The translations under genes and the position numbers were made by a program. 64,000 bases of DNA from Iodidimonas muriae (GTDB lineage Bacteria > Pseudomonadota > Alphaproteobacteria > Sphingomonadales > Rhodothalassiaceae): assembly GCF_014647255.1 (NCBI RefSeq), contig NZ_BMOV01000001.1:364275-428274 (forward strand), read 5' to 3'. Position 1 is the stretch's first letter. Each line of letters begins with the position of its first letter. This document shows, piece by piece, positions 8,613 through 17,964 of the stretch. The notes beneath the pieces are model-generated. The model ran no database searches, had not been told where the DNA came from, and was given only the letters and a program-made list of their open reading frames with translations.

Positions 8613-9196
8613 TGGCTCCTTCAAAAACCCTTTTGCATAAAGGGCTGGCGGTCTTGCTTTTGCTGGTGGTCTTTCTGTTTGTCTATGAATCCTTGGTGGC
8701 ACCCATTTTCAGCGGCTATCGCGCACAAATAGAGGCCTATGATCAAGACAAGCGCCTGTTGCGCGGCTATCGTGCTGTTGCCCAATCGGCGCGTAGCGTT
8801 GAAGACCTGACCCGGCAGGTGCGCGCACATCAGGCACAAAGCGGCATTTTTCTGAAAGGCTTGTCGGATGCTTTGGCGGCCGCACGGCTACAAACCTATT
8901 TGGGCGAGGCGATATCTTCAAATGGGGGCGATGTGCGGTCTGTCCAAAGCCTGCCGGTGGATAAGGCGGAGGGCCTTTCCCGGGTACGCTTGCGGGTGCA
9001 GTTTCTGACCAATATCCGTGGATTGGCACAGCTTTTACAACAACTGGAAACAGGCCAACCGGCGGTTTTCGTTGACGCGGTGAAATTGCGTACGCGTCTG
9101 GAACGGACCGAGGTGGGGGCAGATACGATGGCGGTTGCGCAGGATTTTCTCGTTGATCTGACGGTATCTGCTTATCGTTTGGGAGAAGAGGCATGA
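8609..9196 (+). CDS. gspM: Type II secretion protein GspM
   Basis: The 195-residue product is a bitopic protein: a short N-terminus, one strong transmembrane helix (LAVLLLLVVFLFVYESLVAP), then a periplasmic coiled coil with a ferredoxin-like domain of the GspM subtype b seen in Alphaproteobacteria. Its place directly after gspL, overlapping by four bases, and before the GspC-like gene, also overlapping by four, supports the call. GspM stabilises GspL in the inner-membrane platform. Assignment rests on size, topology and position more than on sequence motifs. Confidence 0.8.
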   Translation: MMAPSKTLLHKGLAVLLLLVVFLFVYESLVAPIFSGYRAQIEAYDQDKRLLRGYRAVAQSARSVEDLTRQVRAHQAQSGIFLKGLSDALAAARLQTYLGEAISSNGGDVRSVQSLPVDKAEGLSRVRLRVQFLTNIRGLAQLLQQLETGQPAVFVDAVKLRTRLERTEVGADTMAVAQDFLVDLTVSAYRLGEEA

Positions 9197-9846
9197 TCCG
9201 GCGTCTTTGGCCCCGTATGGTACCGGCCCTTTCCTTGGCTGTTCTGGCGCTGATTTTGCTGCTTCTGGCCTTGCGCAGCCCGTCTTCCGGCGGTGACAGT
9301 GACAATATTGCCGTGGATAAGGACGATGTGCCGGAAACCCGCGATATTATGGGCGGCGGTGCATCATTCGCTGTGGCGATCGATACCGCGCCCATCGTTG
9401 AACAGAATATGTTTTCCACAACACGCACGCCACCGCCGATGCGGGCATCCGGCCGGTCGTCAGACGAGGCTGAGTCCACTGAATTATCCCTGACCGGCGT
9501 GGTGATGGTGAAGGGGCGTGAAGCGGCAATCCTGCGCGACAATGCCACAACACATATGGTGAGCCTTCGTCTCGGAAAATCCTATCGTGGATGGGAACTC
9601 GTTTCTTTGTCCTCTTTTGAAGCGACCCTCTCGAAAGGAGGGGAGCGCATGACATTGAAACTGAAATTTGCCCCCGATGCCGCCGGCATGGTCACAGATT
9701 CCCATCATCTGGGCATGCCGGCACATCTGGTGAAACCCCGCGCCGTTATTGCCCCCCGACACGGTGATGCCAATGGCAATCCGGTTCCGGCTTCACGACA
9801 AAGTATCGACAATGACCGGCTGAGCCGTCGGGGATCAAGAACCTGA
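9193..9846 (+). CDS. GspC/GspN-like inner-membrane clamp protein of the type II system
   Basis: The 217-residue product has a single N-terminal transmembrane helix and a periplasmic region with the segment IVEQNMFS, then SLTGVVMVKGREAAIL and VSLRLGKSYRGWELVSL. This is the pattern of the homology region by which GspC contacts the secretin GspD. There is no PDZ or coiled-coil domain at the C-terminus, only a polar tail, so it is shorter than enterobacterial GspC. It is sometimes annotated as protein N. It lies between gspM and gspD, the expected place for the protein bridging platform and secretin. Confidence 0.75.
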   Translation: MIRRLWPRMVPALSLAVLALILLLLALRSPSSGGDSDNIAVDKDDVPETRDIMGGGASFAVAIDTAPIVEQNMFSTTRTPPPMRASGRSSDEAESTELSLTGVVMVKGREAAILRDNATTHMVSLRLGKSYRGWELVSLSSFEATLSKGGERMTLKLKFAPDAAGMVTDSHHLGMPAHLVKPRAVIAPRHGDANGNPVPASRQSIDNDRLSRRGSRT

Positions 9847-9852
9847 ACAGAT

Positions 9853-12195
9853 ATGTATGAATGGCAGAATATGAACAGCAAGAAGAGCAAGAGAGCCAGT
9901 TTTTTAGGGTCTGTCCGGATGTTTGGGGGGCGGGGTGTTGCACCTTTGAGCCTTGCTTTTCTGGTGGCGGCCTGTTCGCAAGATTTGGTGCGTGGTTCCC
10001 ATTCCGATGAAACCGCCGCTCCGCCGCCGGGCCTGTTCGGGCCCGCGCAAAACCGTGTGGATCGGGGGGCGGATATGTCCACGGCAGAGATTGCCGGGAT
10101 CAACGATCAGCAAGATGAACGGGCTTTGCCGCCCAAAACGGCCGAAATCTATAAGGGCCATAGCCGCTTTACCGCTGTTACCAAAACGGGGCAGGGCAGC
10201 GTGGATGAACGGGACGGCGCTTATACGCTGAATTTCTCCAATGCCGATATCCGCTCAGTGGTGGATGCGGTTTTGGGGGATGCCCTTGGCTTGCCCTATC
10301 TTGTGGATAATGCGGTCACAGGCACGATCACAGCGCGCAGTGCACGCGCTTTGCCGGAAGATAAAGTGATCGCGGCTTTGGAAGATGTTCTGGCCATCAA
10401 TGGCGCGGCTCTTGTGGTGCGTGATGGCGTGTATCATGTGCTGCCTTTGCAGGCGACCACAGGCATGGCGCCTTTGCTTTCGGGGCAAAAGGCCCGTCAG
10501 GATGGCTTTGGCATTCATGTTATCCCCATTCAATTCGCCTCGGCCGATGAAATGCAGGTCACCTTGGAACCGTTCTTGACACCGGGGCGGGGCCTGCAAG
10601 CGGATACGGAGCGCAATTTGTTGCTGTTCCGTGGCCCCGGCGGGGAAGCGGCGGATATCGTTTCGATGGTCGAGCTGTTCGATGTGGATTGGATGGCCGG
10701 CATGTCCTTTGCACTTTTGCCTTTGTCCCATGCGGATGTGGGGGATGTGCTGGTGGAAATGGAAGCGATTTTTGCCCAGGATGGTGAAACACCCGGCCCG
10801 ACACATGGCGTGATCAGGTTTTTGCCTATCCAGCGGATGAATGCGCTTTTGGCGATCAGTGAACAGCCGGTTTATCTGGAAAACGCCCGGCAATGGACGG
10901 AACGGTTGGACCGTGGCGGCGGAAGCGACGGGCAACGCCAGCTTTATGTCTATCATCTGAAAAACGCACGGGCATCGGAAGTGGGCGAGGTGCTGGGGGA
11001 ATTGTTCGATGTCCGCACCGTCGGGGATAGCGGCTCAGTCTCCACCGGTCTTGCACCGGGGCGGGACGGTGGGTCTTTGTCTGGTTTTTCGGGGTCGGAT
11101 GGTTCTGATGGCGGCTTAGGCAGCCGTGACACGGGGTCCGCCGGGGGCTTTGGCGGTTCAGCGACCAGCAATCGCAACGCTTCATCAAACAACCGCCGGT
11201 CCAATGATCGCGCTGGCCAGTCGGCCGCTTTCGGGCAGGAAGGGGGCAATGGCCCGCGTTTGATCGCCGATGAACGCAATGATGCCATGCTTGTTCTGGC
11301 CACGGCGCAAGAATATCGCATGATCGAGCAGACATTGAAGCGGCTGGATATCACCCCTTTGCAAGTGTTGATCGAGGCGACCATCGCCGAAGTTACTCTG
11401 GATGACGAGCTTAATCATGGCCTGCGGTGGTTTTTTGAAGCGGGTGGCGGCAACCGGCAAGACATCAGCTTCTCCGATGTAAACACCGGGGCAGTGGCCC
11501 CTTCCTTCCCCGGCTTTTCCTATTTCTTTGAAAGCGGGGATGCCCGTGTGGCGCTGAATGCGCTGAGTTCTATCACCGATGTGACCGTGGTGTCTTCGCC
11601 GCAATTGATGGTTCTGGATAACAAAACGGCGCGCTTGCAAGTGGGGGATCAGGTGCCGGTTCCGGTGCAACAATCTGTCTCCACCCAAGATCCCGATGCA
11701 CCGATTGTCAATTCCATCCAGTTTCAGGATACGGGGGTTATTCTGGAAGTGACCCCCCATGTGAATGCCAGCGGCCTTGTGGTGTTGGAGGTATCGCAAG
11801 AGGTATCGGATGTGGTGCCGACCACATCATCGGGGATCGATGCACCAACGATTCAGCAGCGGGCCATCAATTCTTCGGTGGCCGTGCAAACGGGGGAAAC
11901 CATTGCCCTTGGCGGGTTGATCCGCGATCGGGCCTCGGACGTAAATACCGGCGTTCCGATTTTGATGAATATTCCGTGGCTTGGAAATCTGTTCAAAAGC
12001 AAATCCACCACCAATGAACGGACGGAACTTTTGGTCTTGCTGACCCCGCAAGTGGTACGCGACAGCAGCGAAGCGCGGGAAGTCACGCAAGAGCTGCGCC
12101 GCCGGATGAAAGGGTTCAAGCGTTTGCAAGAACGCTTCGGTGTGACCGACGATCAAGTCGCGCCATCCCAAAAGGATGGGAGCAATGCGCCCTGA
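9853..12195 (+). CDS. gspD: Type II secretion outer-membrane secretin GspD (lipoprotein)
   Basis: GspD forms the outer-membrane channel. The 780-residue product has a lipoprotein signal ending LVAAC (Cys about 41), so it may reach the outer membrane without a separate pilotin. N0 to N3 periplasmic domains follow, beginning with FSNADIRSVVDAVLGDALG, and then the secretin core with VPVPVQQS and IALGGLIRDR signatures. A Gly/Ser/Asn-rich linker of about 70 residues (roughly 395-465) interrupts the N-domain region. No strong ribosome site precedes 9853; the in-frame ATG at 9871 is an alternative. The 3' end overlaps the start of gspI. Confidence 0.95.
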   Translation: MYEWQNMNSKKSKRASFLGSVRMFGGRGVAPLSLAFLVAACSQDLVRGSHSDETAAPPPGLFGPAQNRVDRGADMSTAEIAGINDQQDERALPPKTAEIYKGHSRFTAVTKTGQGSVDERDGAYTLNFSNADIRSVVDAVLGDALGLPYLVDNAVTGTITARSARALPEDKVIAALEDVLAINGAALVVRDGVYHVLPLQATTGMAPLLSGQKARQDGFGIHVIPIQFASADEMQVTLEPFLTPGRGLQADTERNLLLFRGPGGEAADIVSMVELFDVDWMAGMSFALLPLSHADVGDVLVEMEAIFAQDGETPGPTHGVIRFLPIQRMNALLAISEQPVYLENARQWTERLDRGGGSDGQRQLYVYHLKNARASEVGEVLGELFDVRTVGDSGSVSTGLAPGRDGGSLSGFSGSDGSDGGLGSRDTGSAGGFGGSATSNRNASSNNRRSNDRAGQSAAFGQEGGNGPRLIADERNDAMLVLATAQEYRMIEQTLKRLDITPLQVLIEATIAEVTLDDELNHGLRWFFEAGGGNRQDISFSDVNTGAVAPSFPGFSYFFESGDARVALNALSSITDVTVVSSPQLMVLDNKTARLQVGDQVPVPVQQSVSTQDPDAPIVNSIQFQDTGVILEVTPHVNASGLVVLEVSQEVSDVVPTTSSGIDAPTIQQRAINSSVAVQTGETIALGGLIRDRASDVNTGVPILMNIPWLGNLFKSKSTTNERTELLVLLTPQVVRDSSEAREVTQELRRRMKGFKRLQERFGVTDDQVAPSQKDGSNAP

Positions 12196-12625
12196 ACGGC
12201 GGTCAATAAGCCGGAACGGGAAAGGCTTTCATAAGCCTGCCCGATCCGCTGAGGCAGGGTTTACCCTGATCGAAGTGCTGGTGGCGTTTACCATTGCCAC
12301 CATCATGCTTGTGGCGTTGATGCAGGGGATGGGGCGCGGCTTGCGGAGTATCGATGCCGCCAGCCAGCAGCAAATGCTTGTGGATTATGCGCAAAATCAT
12401 CTGCAAGCGGTGGGGGTGACCATCCCGCTTGCCCCCGGTGTTTATCAAGGGGAAGAGCCGGATCACCGCTGGAGGATCGAGCTTTCGCAGAATACGGATT
12501 CTTTGGAAACCGGCGATATTGCCGGAGGACAATTACAGCTTTTAAAAATCACCATAGAGGTTTTTAGTGCGGATGAGACGGAATTTTCCCTGACCAGTTT
12601 CCGCTTGGGCGATGGTGCACAATGA
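12185..12625 (+). CDS. gspI: Type II secretion minor pseudopilin GspI
   Basis: The product has a basic leader and the prepilin motif GFTLIEVLVAFTIATIMLVA, then the short globular domain typical of GspI (about 120 residues after cleavage). GspI nucleates the pseudopilus tip with GspJ and GspK. I chose the ATG at 12185, which has AAGGATGGGAG upstream, over the frame-equivalent ATG at 12176, which has no room for a ribosome site. It overlaps the end of gspD by 11 bases and the start of gspJ by four, so the three are translationally linked. Confidence 0.93.
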   Translation: MRPERRSISRNGKGFHKPARSAEAGFTLIEVLVAFTIATIMLVALMQGMGRGLRSIDAASQQQMLVDYAQNHLQAVGVTIPLAPGVYQGEEPDHRWRIELSQNTDSLETGDIAGGQLQLLKITIEVFSADETEFSLTSFRLGDGAQ

Positions 12626-13320
12626 TCAAGGCTCAGCAAAATGCCATGGGGTGGGAGCGCAAGAATTCCCCGCGGCGAAAAGGCCAGCAAGGCTTTACGC
12701 TGATGGAACTGATCATTGCGCTGACCATCATCGGGATTTTATCTGCTGCGTTGTTTTCGGCCCTGCGCTTTACTGGAAAAGCGTGGCAGGCGGGTGATAT
12801 CCGGATCACTGAGCAGACAGATGAAGATGCCATCCGCGCTTTTCTACGCGCGCGGCTGGAACAAATTCGTCCGATGGTGATTTCTTTTGATGGTGAAACG
12901 CAAGACGTGGCGTTTCGCGGGACGGACAAAGAAATGCGCTTTGTCTCACCCCTGCCGTCGGGCATCGGGGTGGGGGGCTTGTATTTGTTCCAGCTTGGCC
13001 CCGCAGGGCAAAAGGGCGGCCTTCAACTTGATTGGTGGCTGGTACGTCCCCGTGAAATTGTAGATGTGTTTCATGAAGAAGAACGCCCGCGCCAATTATT
13101 GGACGATCGGATGGTCGTTCAGTTTGCCTATTATGGCTATCACGAGGATGAACCGCTTGCCGGAGCTCAACCGCAATGGACAAAACACTGGGTTGATCGC
13201 AAGACATTGCCCCTTTTGATCGCGGTGACATTTGAAGATGAGCACGGCGAGACTGTGGCACCGGCCTTGGAGATACGTCCGGTTTTTGTTGATCGCCGCC
13301 GCTTGCCTCCTGCGTCCTGA
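12622..13320 (+). CDS. gspJ: Type II secretion minor pseudopilin GspJ
   Basis: The 232-residue product has the prepilin motif GFTLMELIIALTIIGILSAA after a basic leader and the length of GspJ. The downstream region LEQIRPMVISFDG and the late WVDRKTLPLLIAVTFED strand fit GspJ. It joins GspI and GspK in the tip complex. This is the last plus-strand gene of the operon. The partner gspK follows only 38 bases later but on the opposite strand, and no T-run terminator is visible between the two converging genes. Confidence 0.93.
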   Translation: MIKAQQNAMGWERKNSPRRKGQQGFTLMELIIALTIIGILSAALFSALRFTGKAWQAGDIRITEQTDEDAIRAFLRARLEQIRPMVISFDGETQDVAFRGTDKEMRFVSPLPSGIGVGGLYLFQLGPAGQKGGLQLDWWLVRPREIVDVFHEEERPRQLLDDRMVVQFAYYGYHEDEPLAGAQPQWTKHWVDRKTLPLLIAVTFEDEHGETVAPALEIRPVFVDRRRLPPAS

Positions 13321-13358
13321 GAAATCATTTTTCACGATATGGCTTGATGCGGGGCAGC

Positions 13359-14288
13359 CTATTCGGTGATCCGGCCCTGTTCCCAATGGCGGATTTGAAA
13401 GCGATCGGCCCCGCCGGAGATTTGCACCACCGCAATGCGCTGAAACCATGATCCGCGGGCGGTGCTGGCATTCACTGTGATGCGAAATGTGCTGTTGGGG
13501 GAACCGGTGAGATAAGGATTGGTTGCTTCATGTGGGAGCGAACGGCTTGAGCCCTTGCGGGAGGCGATGAATTGTTCAACATCCACTTTGGAAAGGCCGG
13601 GGATACTGTTCAAAATTTCCACAGGGGCAACAGTGGGATCGACCGCGCGTGAACCGGAATAAGCGGTAAGATAATTCGTGGCGCGTGTTACAAAATCCCG
13701 ATCGAATCCGGGTATTTGGCTTATTTCATTGGCCAAAAGCAAGGGGGCATTGCGTGGGTCATAGGGCAGCCCCAAGGCTTTATAATCGGCACGTTCCGCG
13801 CCTCTGGCCTGTGGCCGGTCATCAAGATCCCGAAAATCGATCAGCCGATCGGCAAGCTGTGCGGCCTCTTCGGGCTCGCGCCCCAAAGACAGAAAGAGGC
13901 TGCGTAAGAGAATGTCATCGGCGGCATTCACGTCGATCAATCCGCCCACATCTTGAATAGTTAAAACCATCTGGCCAGATGCCAGCGTGCGGGAAACGCG
14001 GCGGCCATCCACCGGAAGGGCAAAGGCAACGCCATCATCATTGAAAACCGGCGTTAAAAGCTGAGCGATGGCCCAATAAACCCCGCCATCCGCCAAAGCC
14101 TGCGCTTTGGCCGCATCCTGACGGGCGATAACCGTGCGGGTTTCTCCCCGTGTCATGAACAGAAAACTGCCGACGATCAAAGACAAAAGCGTCAGCACCC
14201 AAAGTACCAGAATAAGCGCTATGCCGCTTTGTGATGCGCGGCGGCGCTGCTGTGATGCTGTCATGTGGTTCGGTTTTCGGGTTGTCAC
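13359..14288 (-). CDS. gspK: Type II secretion minor pseudopilin GspK
   Basis: The 309-residue product has the large GspK architecture: prepilin-like SGIALILVLWVLTLLSLIVG with the usual non-Phe/Glu variation, then DVGGLIDVNAADDILL and two helix-hairpin-helix-like segments including SIPGLSKVDVEQFIASRKG. GspK caps the pseudopilus. Its start overlaps the stop of gspG by four bases (ATGA), so gspG and gspK form a two-gene minus-strand operon converging on gspJ. The separation of K from I and J is unusual, since I-J-K are normally consecutive. Confidence 0.93.
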   Translation of the reverse strand: MTTRKPNHMTASQQRRRASQSGIALILVLWVLTLLSLIVGSFLFMTRGETRTVIARQDAAKAQALADGGVYWAIAQLLTPVFNDDGVAFALPVDGRRVSRTLASGQMVLTIQDVGGLIDVNAADDILLRSLFLSLGREPEEAAQLADRLIDFRDLDDRPQARGAERADYKALGLPYDPRNAPLLLANEISQIPGFDRDFVTRATNYLTAYSGSRAVDPTVAPVEILNSIPGLSKVDVEQFIASRKGSSRSLPHEATNPYLTGSPNSTFRITVNASTARGSWFQRIAVVQISGGADRFQIRHWEQGRITE

Positions 14289-14758
14289 TCGGTGCTCCAG
14301 TTTGTGACATCCTGATTTTCATCTTCTCCGCCCGGTGCATCATCGGCCCCCAATGTGAAGATATCCACATCCGTGCCCATTTCGCCGGGATAGCGATAAT
14401 GATAAGGCCGGCCCCAAGGATCAATGATCCCTTCGCGCTTGTCGATATAAGGGCCATCCCAGCCCCGTGCGCCATCGGGCTCGTCGATCAACGCTTTCAA
14501 GCCTTCGGATGTTGTGGGATAGCGGCCCGTTTCAAGGCGATACAGATCCAAAGCGGCAGATAAATTGTTGATCTGGATGGCGGCTGTATCGGTTTTGGCG
14601 CTGGAAAAATATTTCAAAACGCGGGGCACCGCAAAAGAGGCCAAAAGCCCGAGAATGGCCAAAACCACCAAAAGTTCCATAAGGGTGAAGCCGGCGCTGG
14701 TTTCTTTCTGTCGGCTTTGCTTGTCTCGACCATGTTTAAAAAGGCGCATCGATAACAT
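14285..14758 (-). CDS. gspG: Type II secretion major pseudopilin GspG
   Basis: The product has the prepilin motif GFTLMELLVVLAILGLLAS and the GspG signature: LDLYRLETGRYPTTSEGL, then GWDGPYI and DPWGRPYHYRYPG, ending in an acidic loop that can bind calcium. It is the major subunit of the pseudopilus. The start could be 14758 or the in-frame ATG at 14749, which has GGGA at a better distance. The gene has its own promoter region, divergent from folE, so the major pilin is transcribed apart from the rest of the system. This may allow the high subunit level to be set separately. Confidence 0.95.
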   Translation of the reverse strand: MLSMRLFKHGRDKQSRQKETSAGFTLMELLVVLAILGLLASFAVPRVLKYFSSAKTDTAAIQINNLSAALDLYRLETGRYPTTSEGLKALIDEPDGARGWDGPYIDKREGIIDPWGRPYHYRYPGEMGTDVDIFTLGADDAPGGEDENQDVTNWSTE

Positions 14759-14982
14759 CCCGTATATGGTTAAGGGTCCGTTTTTGGGCGGAAATGTATT
14801 GCAGACAATAAGGGAAAAACATTTACAAAATCAAACCATAGGTCACAGTCTGCCAAAAATTATGTCCTTGAGCATTCCCATGCTATATGCAGCTGAATTG
14901 GTGTGGCAATCGGGTGGTGATCTTTGGTGATCCTATCAGAAACAAGCCATCAGATTATACTCTGAATTTCGGGATTGCGATT

Positions 14983-15573
14983 ATGAAAGACCCTCTTCAC
15001 CAGCGCGGAGATGACGCTGAAGCACGCGCTCAAGATGCTGTCCGCGAGTTGATCCGTTGGTCCGGGGAAGACCCCGATCGGGAAGGGCTGCGCGATACCC
15101 CGAAGCGGGTGGCAAAAGCCTTTCTGGAATATTTCCGGGGTTATCAGGAAGATCCCGTGGTCTATCTGGCGCGCACCTTCGAAGAAGTTTCGGGCTATGA
15201 TGAAGTGGTGTTGTTGCGCGATATTCCTTTTGTATCGCACTGCGAGCATCATTTGGCCCCCATCATCGGGAAAGCGCATGTGGCTTATTTGCCAAACACC
15301 AAGGTGGTCGGTATTTCAAAATTGGCGCGGGTCGTTCATGCTTATGCGCGGCGTATGCAGGTGCAAGAGCGGCTGACAGCGCAGATTGGCGACTGTATTT
15401 CTGAAGTTCTAGAGCCGCAAGGTGTTGCAGTGGTGATCGAAGCAACGCATGGCTGCATGACCTGTCGTGGCGTTGAAACGCCGGATGTGGTGATGACAAC
15501 CAGCCGGATGACCGGTGTATTCCGAGAGGATGATAAGGCGCGGCGTGAAGTGCTGTCCTTGATGGGATTTTAG
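14983..15573 (+). CDS. folE: GTP cyclohydrolase I FolE
   Basis: FolE converts GTP to 7,8-dihydroneopterin triphosphate, the first step of folate synthesis and also the source of the queuosine precursor used later by queA and tgt in this window. The 196-residue product shows the zinc and active-site motifs SHCEHHLAP and GCMTCRGV and the family's normal length. I placed the start at the ATG at 14983 (MKDPLHQ); the open frame extends to 14887 but that part has no family resemblance. The gene is monocistronic and divergent from gspG. Confidence 0.96.
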   Translation: MKDPLHQRGDDAEARAQDAVRELIRWSGEDPDREGLRDTPKRVAKAFLEYFRGYQEDPVVYLARTFEEVSGYDEVVLLRDIPFVSHCEHHLAPIIGKAHVAYLPNTKVVGISKLARVVHAYARRMQVQERLTAQIGDCISEVLEPQGVAVVIEATHGCMTCRGVETPDVVMTTSRMTGVFREDDKARREVLSLMGF

Positions 15574-15616
15574 GGGGCAGATCCGGTCCGGCCATAGGCT
15601 ACCCTTTATAAAAAAA

Positions 15617-15643
15617 GGCCCCGTACAACTTTTGTACGGAGCC
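15617..15643 (-). terminator. Rho-independent terminator for the GH97 gene
   Basis: CCGTACAA and TTGTACGG (15621-15628, 15632-15639) form a stem with a 3-base loop, extended by GGC/GCC. Read on the minus strand it is followed by a run of T (the A-run at 15611-15616), so it ends the GH97 transcript. It lies 44 bases past folE and may also stop that transcript. Confidence 0.8.
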
Positions 15644-15670
15644 AGTGGAGGGGAGGCTATGCGCGCTTGA

Positions 15671-17737
15671 TTATCGGGCCGCCAAGGGCGTGAAGCGAAT
15701 GGCCTGTCCGCCGCCCTGTGCCAATTCCAGGCTCAAGCTATCTTCAGCCGTTACGGTTTTTGTTTTGACAGCAATCGGTTGCGGATTGTCGAGCCAATGC
15801 GCCCCTTCGCCATCAGCATAGATCTCGGCGCGATAGGTGGTGGCATTATCCAGAAAGTCTAAAGGAACAGTGATGGTGCGGGCCTGTTCGTCGCTAACCG
15901 CCCCCAGATACCAATCCGGGCTGTTCCGGTCTTTGCGCGCCATCACGAAATAATCGCCGATGCGGCCATCAAGGGCGATGCTGTCTTCCCAATCGGCGGG
16001 AACGTCGCGGATAAATTGAAAACCGGGATGACCTTCATAATTTTCAGGCAGGTCGGCAGCCATTTGCAGCGGGCTGTAGATAACCACCATCAACGCCAAT
16101 TGCTTGGCCACTGTTGACGACACGCCTTTTTCTTCTTGTTCGCCAAAGCGCAGATCAACAATGCCCGCCGTGTAATCCATTGGCCCGGAAAGCATGCGGG
16201 TATAGGGCAAAATCGTTGCATGATCGGGGTGATTGCCCTGTGCTGCATGGCTCCAGGCATCATATTCACCGCCCCGCGCCCCTTCGCGGGTCATCATATT
16301 GGGATAGGTACGGCGCAGACCGGTGTCTTTGATGGGCTCATGGGCATCGATGGCGATATGATGGCGGGCGGCTGTTTCCACCACATTCTGGAAGTGCCGC
16401 ACCATATATTGGCCGTGATGCCATTCCGTGTCATTGAGTCGGCTTCCCACATAGCCCGTTTTTACGGCGCGCATGCCGTGTTTTTCACTGAATGCAAAGG
16501 CCGCGTCCAATTGGTTTTCGTAATTGACGATATTGGCGCTGGTTTCATGGTGCCCGATCAGCGGAACGCCTACTTTGCGGCCATGGGCAGCGATTTTTTC
16601 AATATCGAAATCCGGCGTTGGTTCGGTGAAGCGAAACAGATCGCCATTTTCGTACCAATTGCCATCCCATCCAATATTCCAGCCTTCCACCAGCACACCA
16701 TCAAAGCCATATTTGGCGGCGAAATCCATATAGCGCATGGTATTTTCGGTGGTGGCTCCGTGTTTTTCGCCGGTTTCCCATGTGCAGGTGCGGATATGCG
16801 CGCACCACCAAATCCCTACATATTTCCCCGGCTTTACCCAGGATACATCGCCCAAAGCATTGGGTTCATTCAAGTTCAGGATCATCCGTGAATTGGCGAG
16901 TTCATAGGCCGTGTCGGCAATCTGAATGGTACGCCACGGGGTTTTGAATGAGGCATTGGCGTAAACTTTGATGCCGTCGGCCCAGGGAACGAGATCGGCT
17001 TTCAAGGTTTGCCCATGCATCATGGGGCGCCGCAATGTCATGCTGGCATAGTCGGTCAATGCCGCTTCATGGATGCTTATGGCGATTTTATCGCCTTCAA
17101 AGGTGGCAGGGGTGTGGATCACATCTAAAGAATCGATACTGGACGCCGCATATTGATATTCATAACGGTTGTCTTTGTAGGCAGGGATCCACCATGCCTT
17201 CAGATTGTCGTGGAAGGTGAATTCCGTTAGTTCATCGGTGATTTTAATGGCATCCACACCGGCTTGTGCGGGGATATCATAGCGAAATCCCACCCCGTCA
17301 TCGAAGACCCGAAAGGTCACTGTCATCTGGCGGTCCGGTCCGGTCTGCGATTGAAAGACGATCCGCGCTTCCTTGTGGTGGTCGCGGATATCTTTTTCTT
17401 CACCCCATGGCTGGGTCCAAACCAGATCTGTGGTTTTTGTTTTGACAGAGGCAATATCGAATCCTTCAACGAAATCCGGGGCTTTTTGGAACTGAAGCCC
17501 TAAACGGCTGAAATCCAGAACCGGCTTGCCATTGAATGTAACGGAATAGCCCGGAATGCCATTCTGCGTGTCTACATCCACCACAATGCGTCCATCGGGC
17601 GAGGCGATCTCCACAGCATAAGCGGGAAGGGCAGAGAGCAGACAGGCGGAAAACACGGCAGCGAGGCCGGATAAGCTGCCAAAATTTCCAGATATTTTTG
17701 TTTTGCCGATAAAATGGGAGCGCAGTGCCGCAACCAT
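15671..17737 (-). CDS. GH97 family glycoside hydrolase, probable alpha-glucosidase, secreted
   Basis: The 688-residue product has a signal peptide and the two parts of GH97 enzymes: an N-terminal beta-sandwich (EIASPDGRIVVDV) and a TIM barrel with FDGVLVEGWNIGWDG. GH97 contains calcium-dependent inverting alpha-glucosidases (SusB type) and retaining alpha-galactosidases. The segment HHETS (Glu about 398) matches the glutamate general base of the inverting group, which favours alpha-glucosidase; this is an inference from motif memory. AAAGGGG six bases before the ATG at 17737 supports that start over an upstream TTG. It lies behind a halogenase-like gene and a TonB-dependent receptor, a common glucan-utilisation arrangement, and probably degrades imported alpha-glucosides in the periplasm. 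Confidence 0.9.
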   Translation of the reverse strand: MVAALRSHFIGKTKISGNFGSLSGLAAVFSACLLSALPAYAVEIASPDGRIVVDVDTQNGIPGYSVTFNGKPVLDFSRLGLQFQKAPDFVEGFDIASVKTKTTDLVWTQPWGEEKDIRDHHKEARIVFQSQTGPDRQMTVTFRVFDDGVGFRYDIPAQAGVDAIKITDELTEFTFHDNLKAWWIPAYKDNRYEYQYAASSIDSLDVIHTPATFEGDKIAISIHEAALTDYASMTLRRPMMHGQTLKADLVPWADGIKVYANASFKTPWRTIQIADTAYELANSRMILNLNEPNALGDVSWVKPGKYVGIWWCAHIRTCTWETGEKHGATTENTMRYMDFAAKYGFDGVLVEGWNIGWDGNWYENGDLFRFTEPTPDFDIEKIAAHGRKVGVPLIGHHETSANIVNYENQLDAAFAFSEKHGMRAVKTGYVGSRLNDTEWHHGQYMVRHFQNVVETAARHHIAIDAHEPIKDTGLRRTYPNMMTREGARGGEYDAWSHAAQGNHPDHATILPYTRMLSGPMDYTAGIVDLRFGEQEEKGVSSTVAKQLALMVVIYSPLQMAADLPENYEGHPGFQFIRDVPADWEDSIALDGRIGDYFVMARKDRNSPDWYLGAVSDEQARTITVPLDFLDNATTYRAEIYADGEGAHWLDNPQPIAVKTKTVTAEDSLSLELAQGGGQAIRFTPLAAR

Positions 17738-17788
17738 AGCCAACCCCTTTGCGATGGAAAAAATATGGCTGTCAGTTAAGCAGATTCA

Positions 17789-17801
17789 TGCAATTTTTGC
17801 A
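17789..17801. promoter_or_regulatory. TGCAA/TTGCA inverted repeat upstream of GH97
   Basis: TGCAATTTTTGCA lies 52 bases before the GH97 start. It resembles the 16-base TGCAAA-N4-TTTGCA palindromes found elsewhere in the window, but the half-sites are three bases closer together, so it may be a variant or a chance match. A second TGCA-rich element, TTTGCATTAATTTGCA, is at 17890-17905 in the same 227-base gap. Confidence 0.4.
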
Positions 17802-17964
17802 AAAATTTTTCGTCAGAAATTCTATATTTTTGTTGTTATATAGTTATTTAAGTAATTTTATGCGGCATGCTTTTGATGAATGAAAGATATTTGCATTAAT
17901 TTGCATTTGGCGGGGCGTGGGCAACGGCATCAGATTCAGAGGCCAAAACCGTGCGCCTTGTGAT

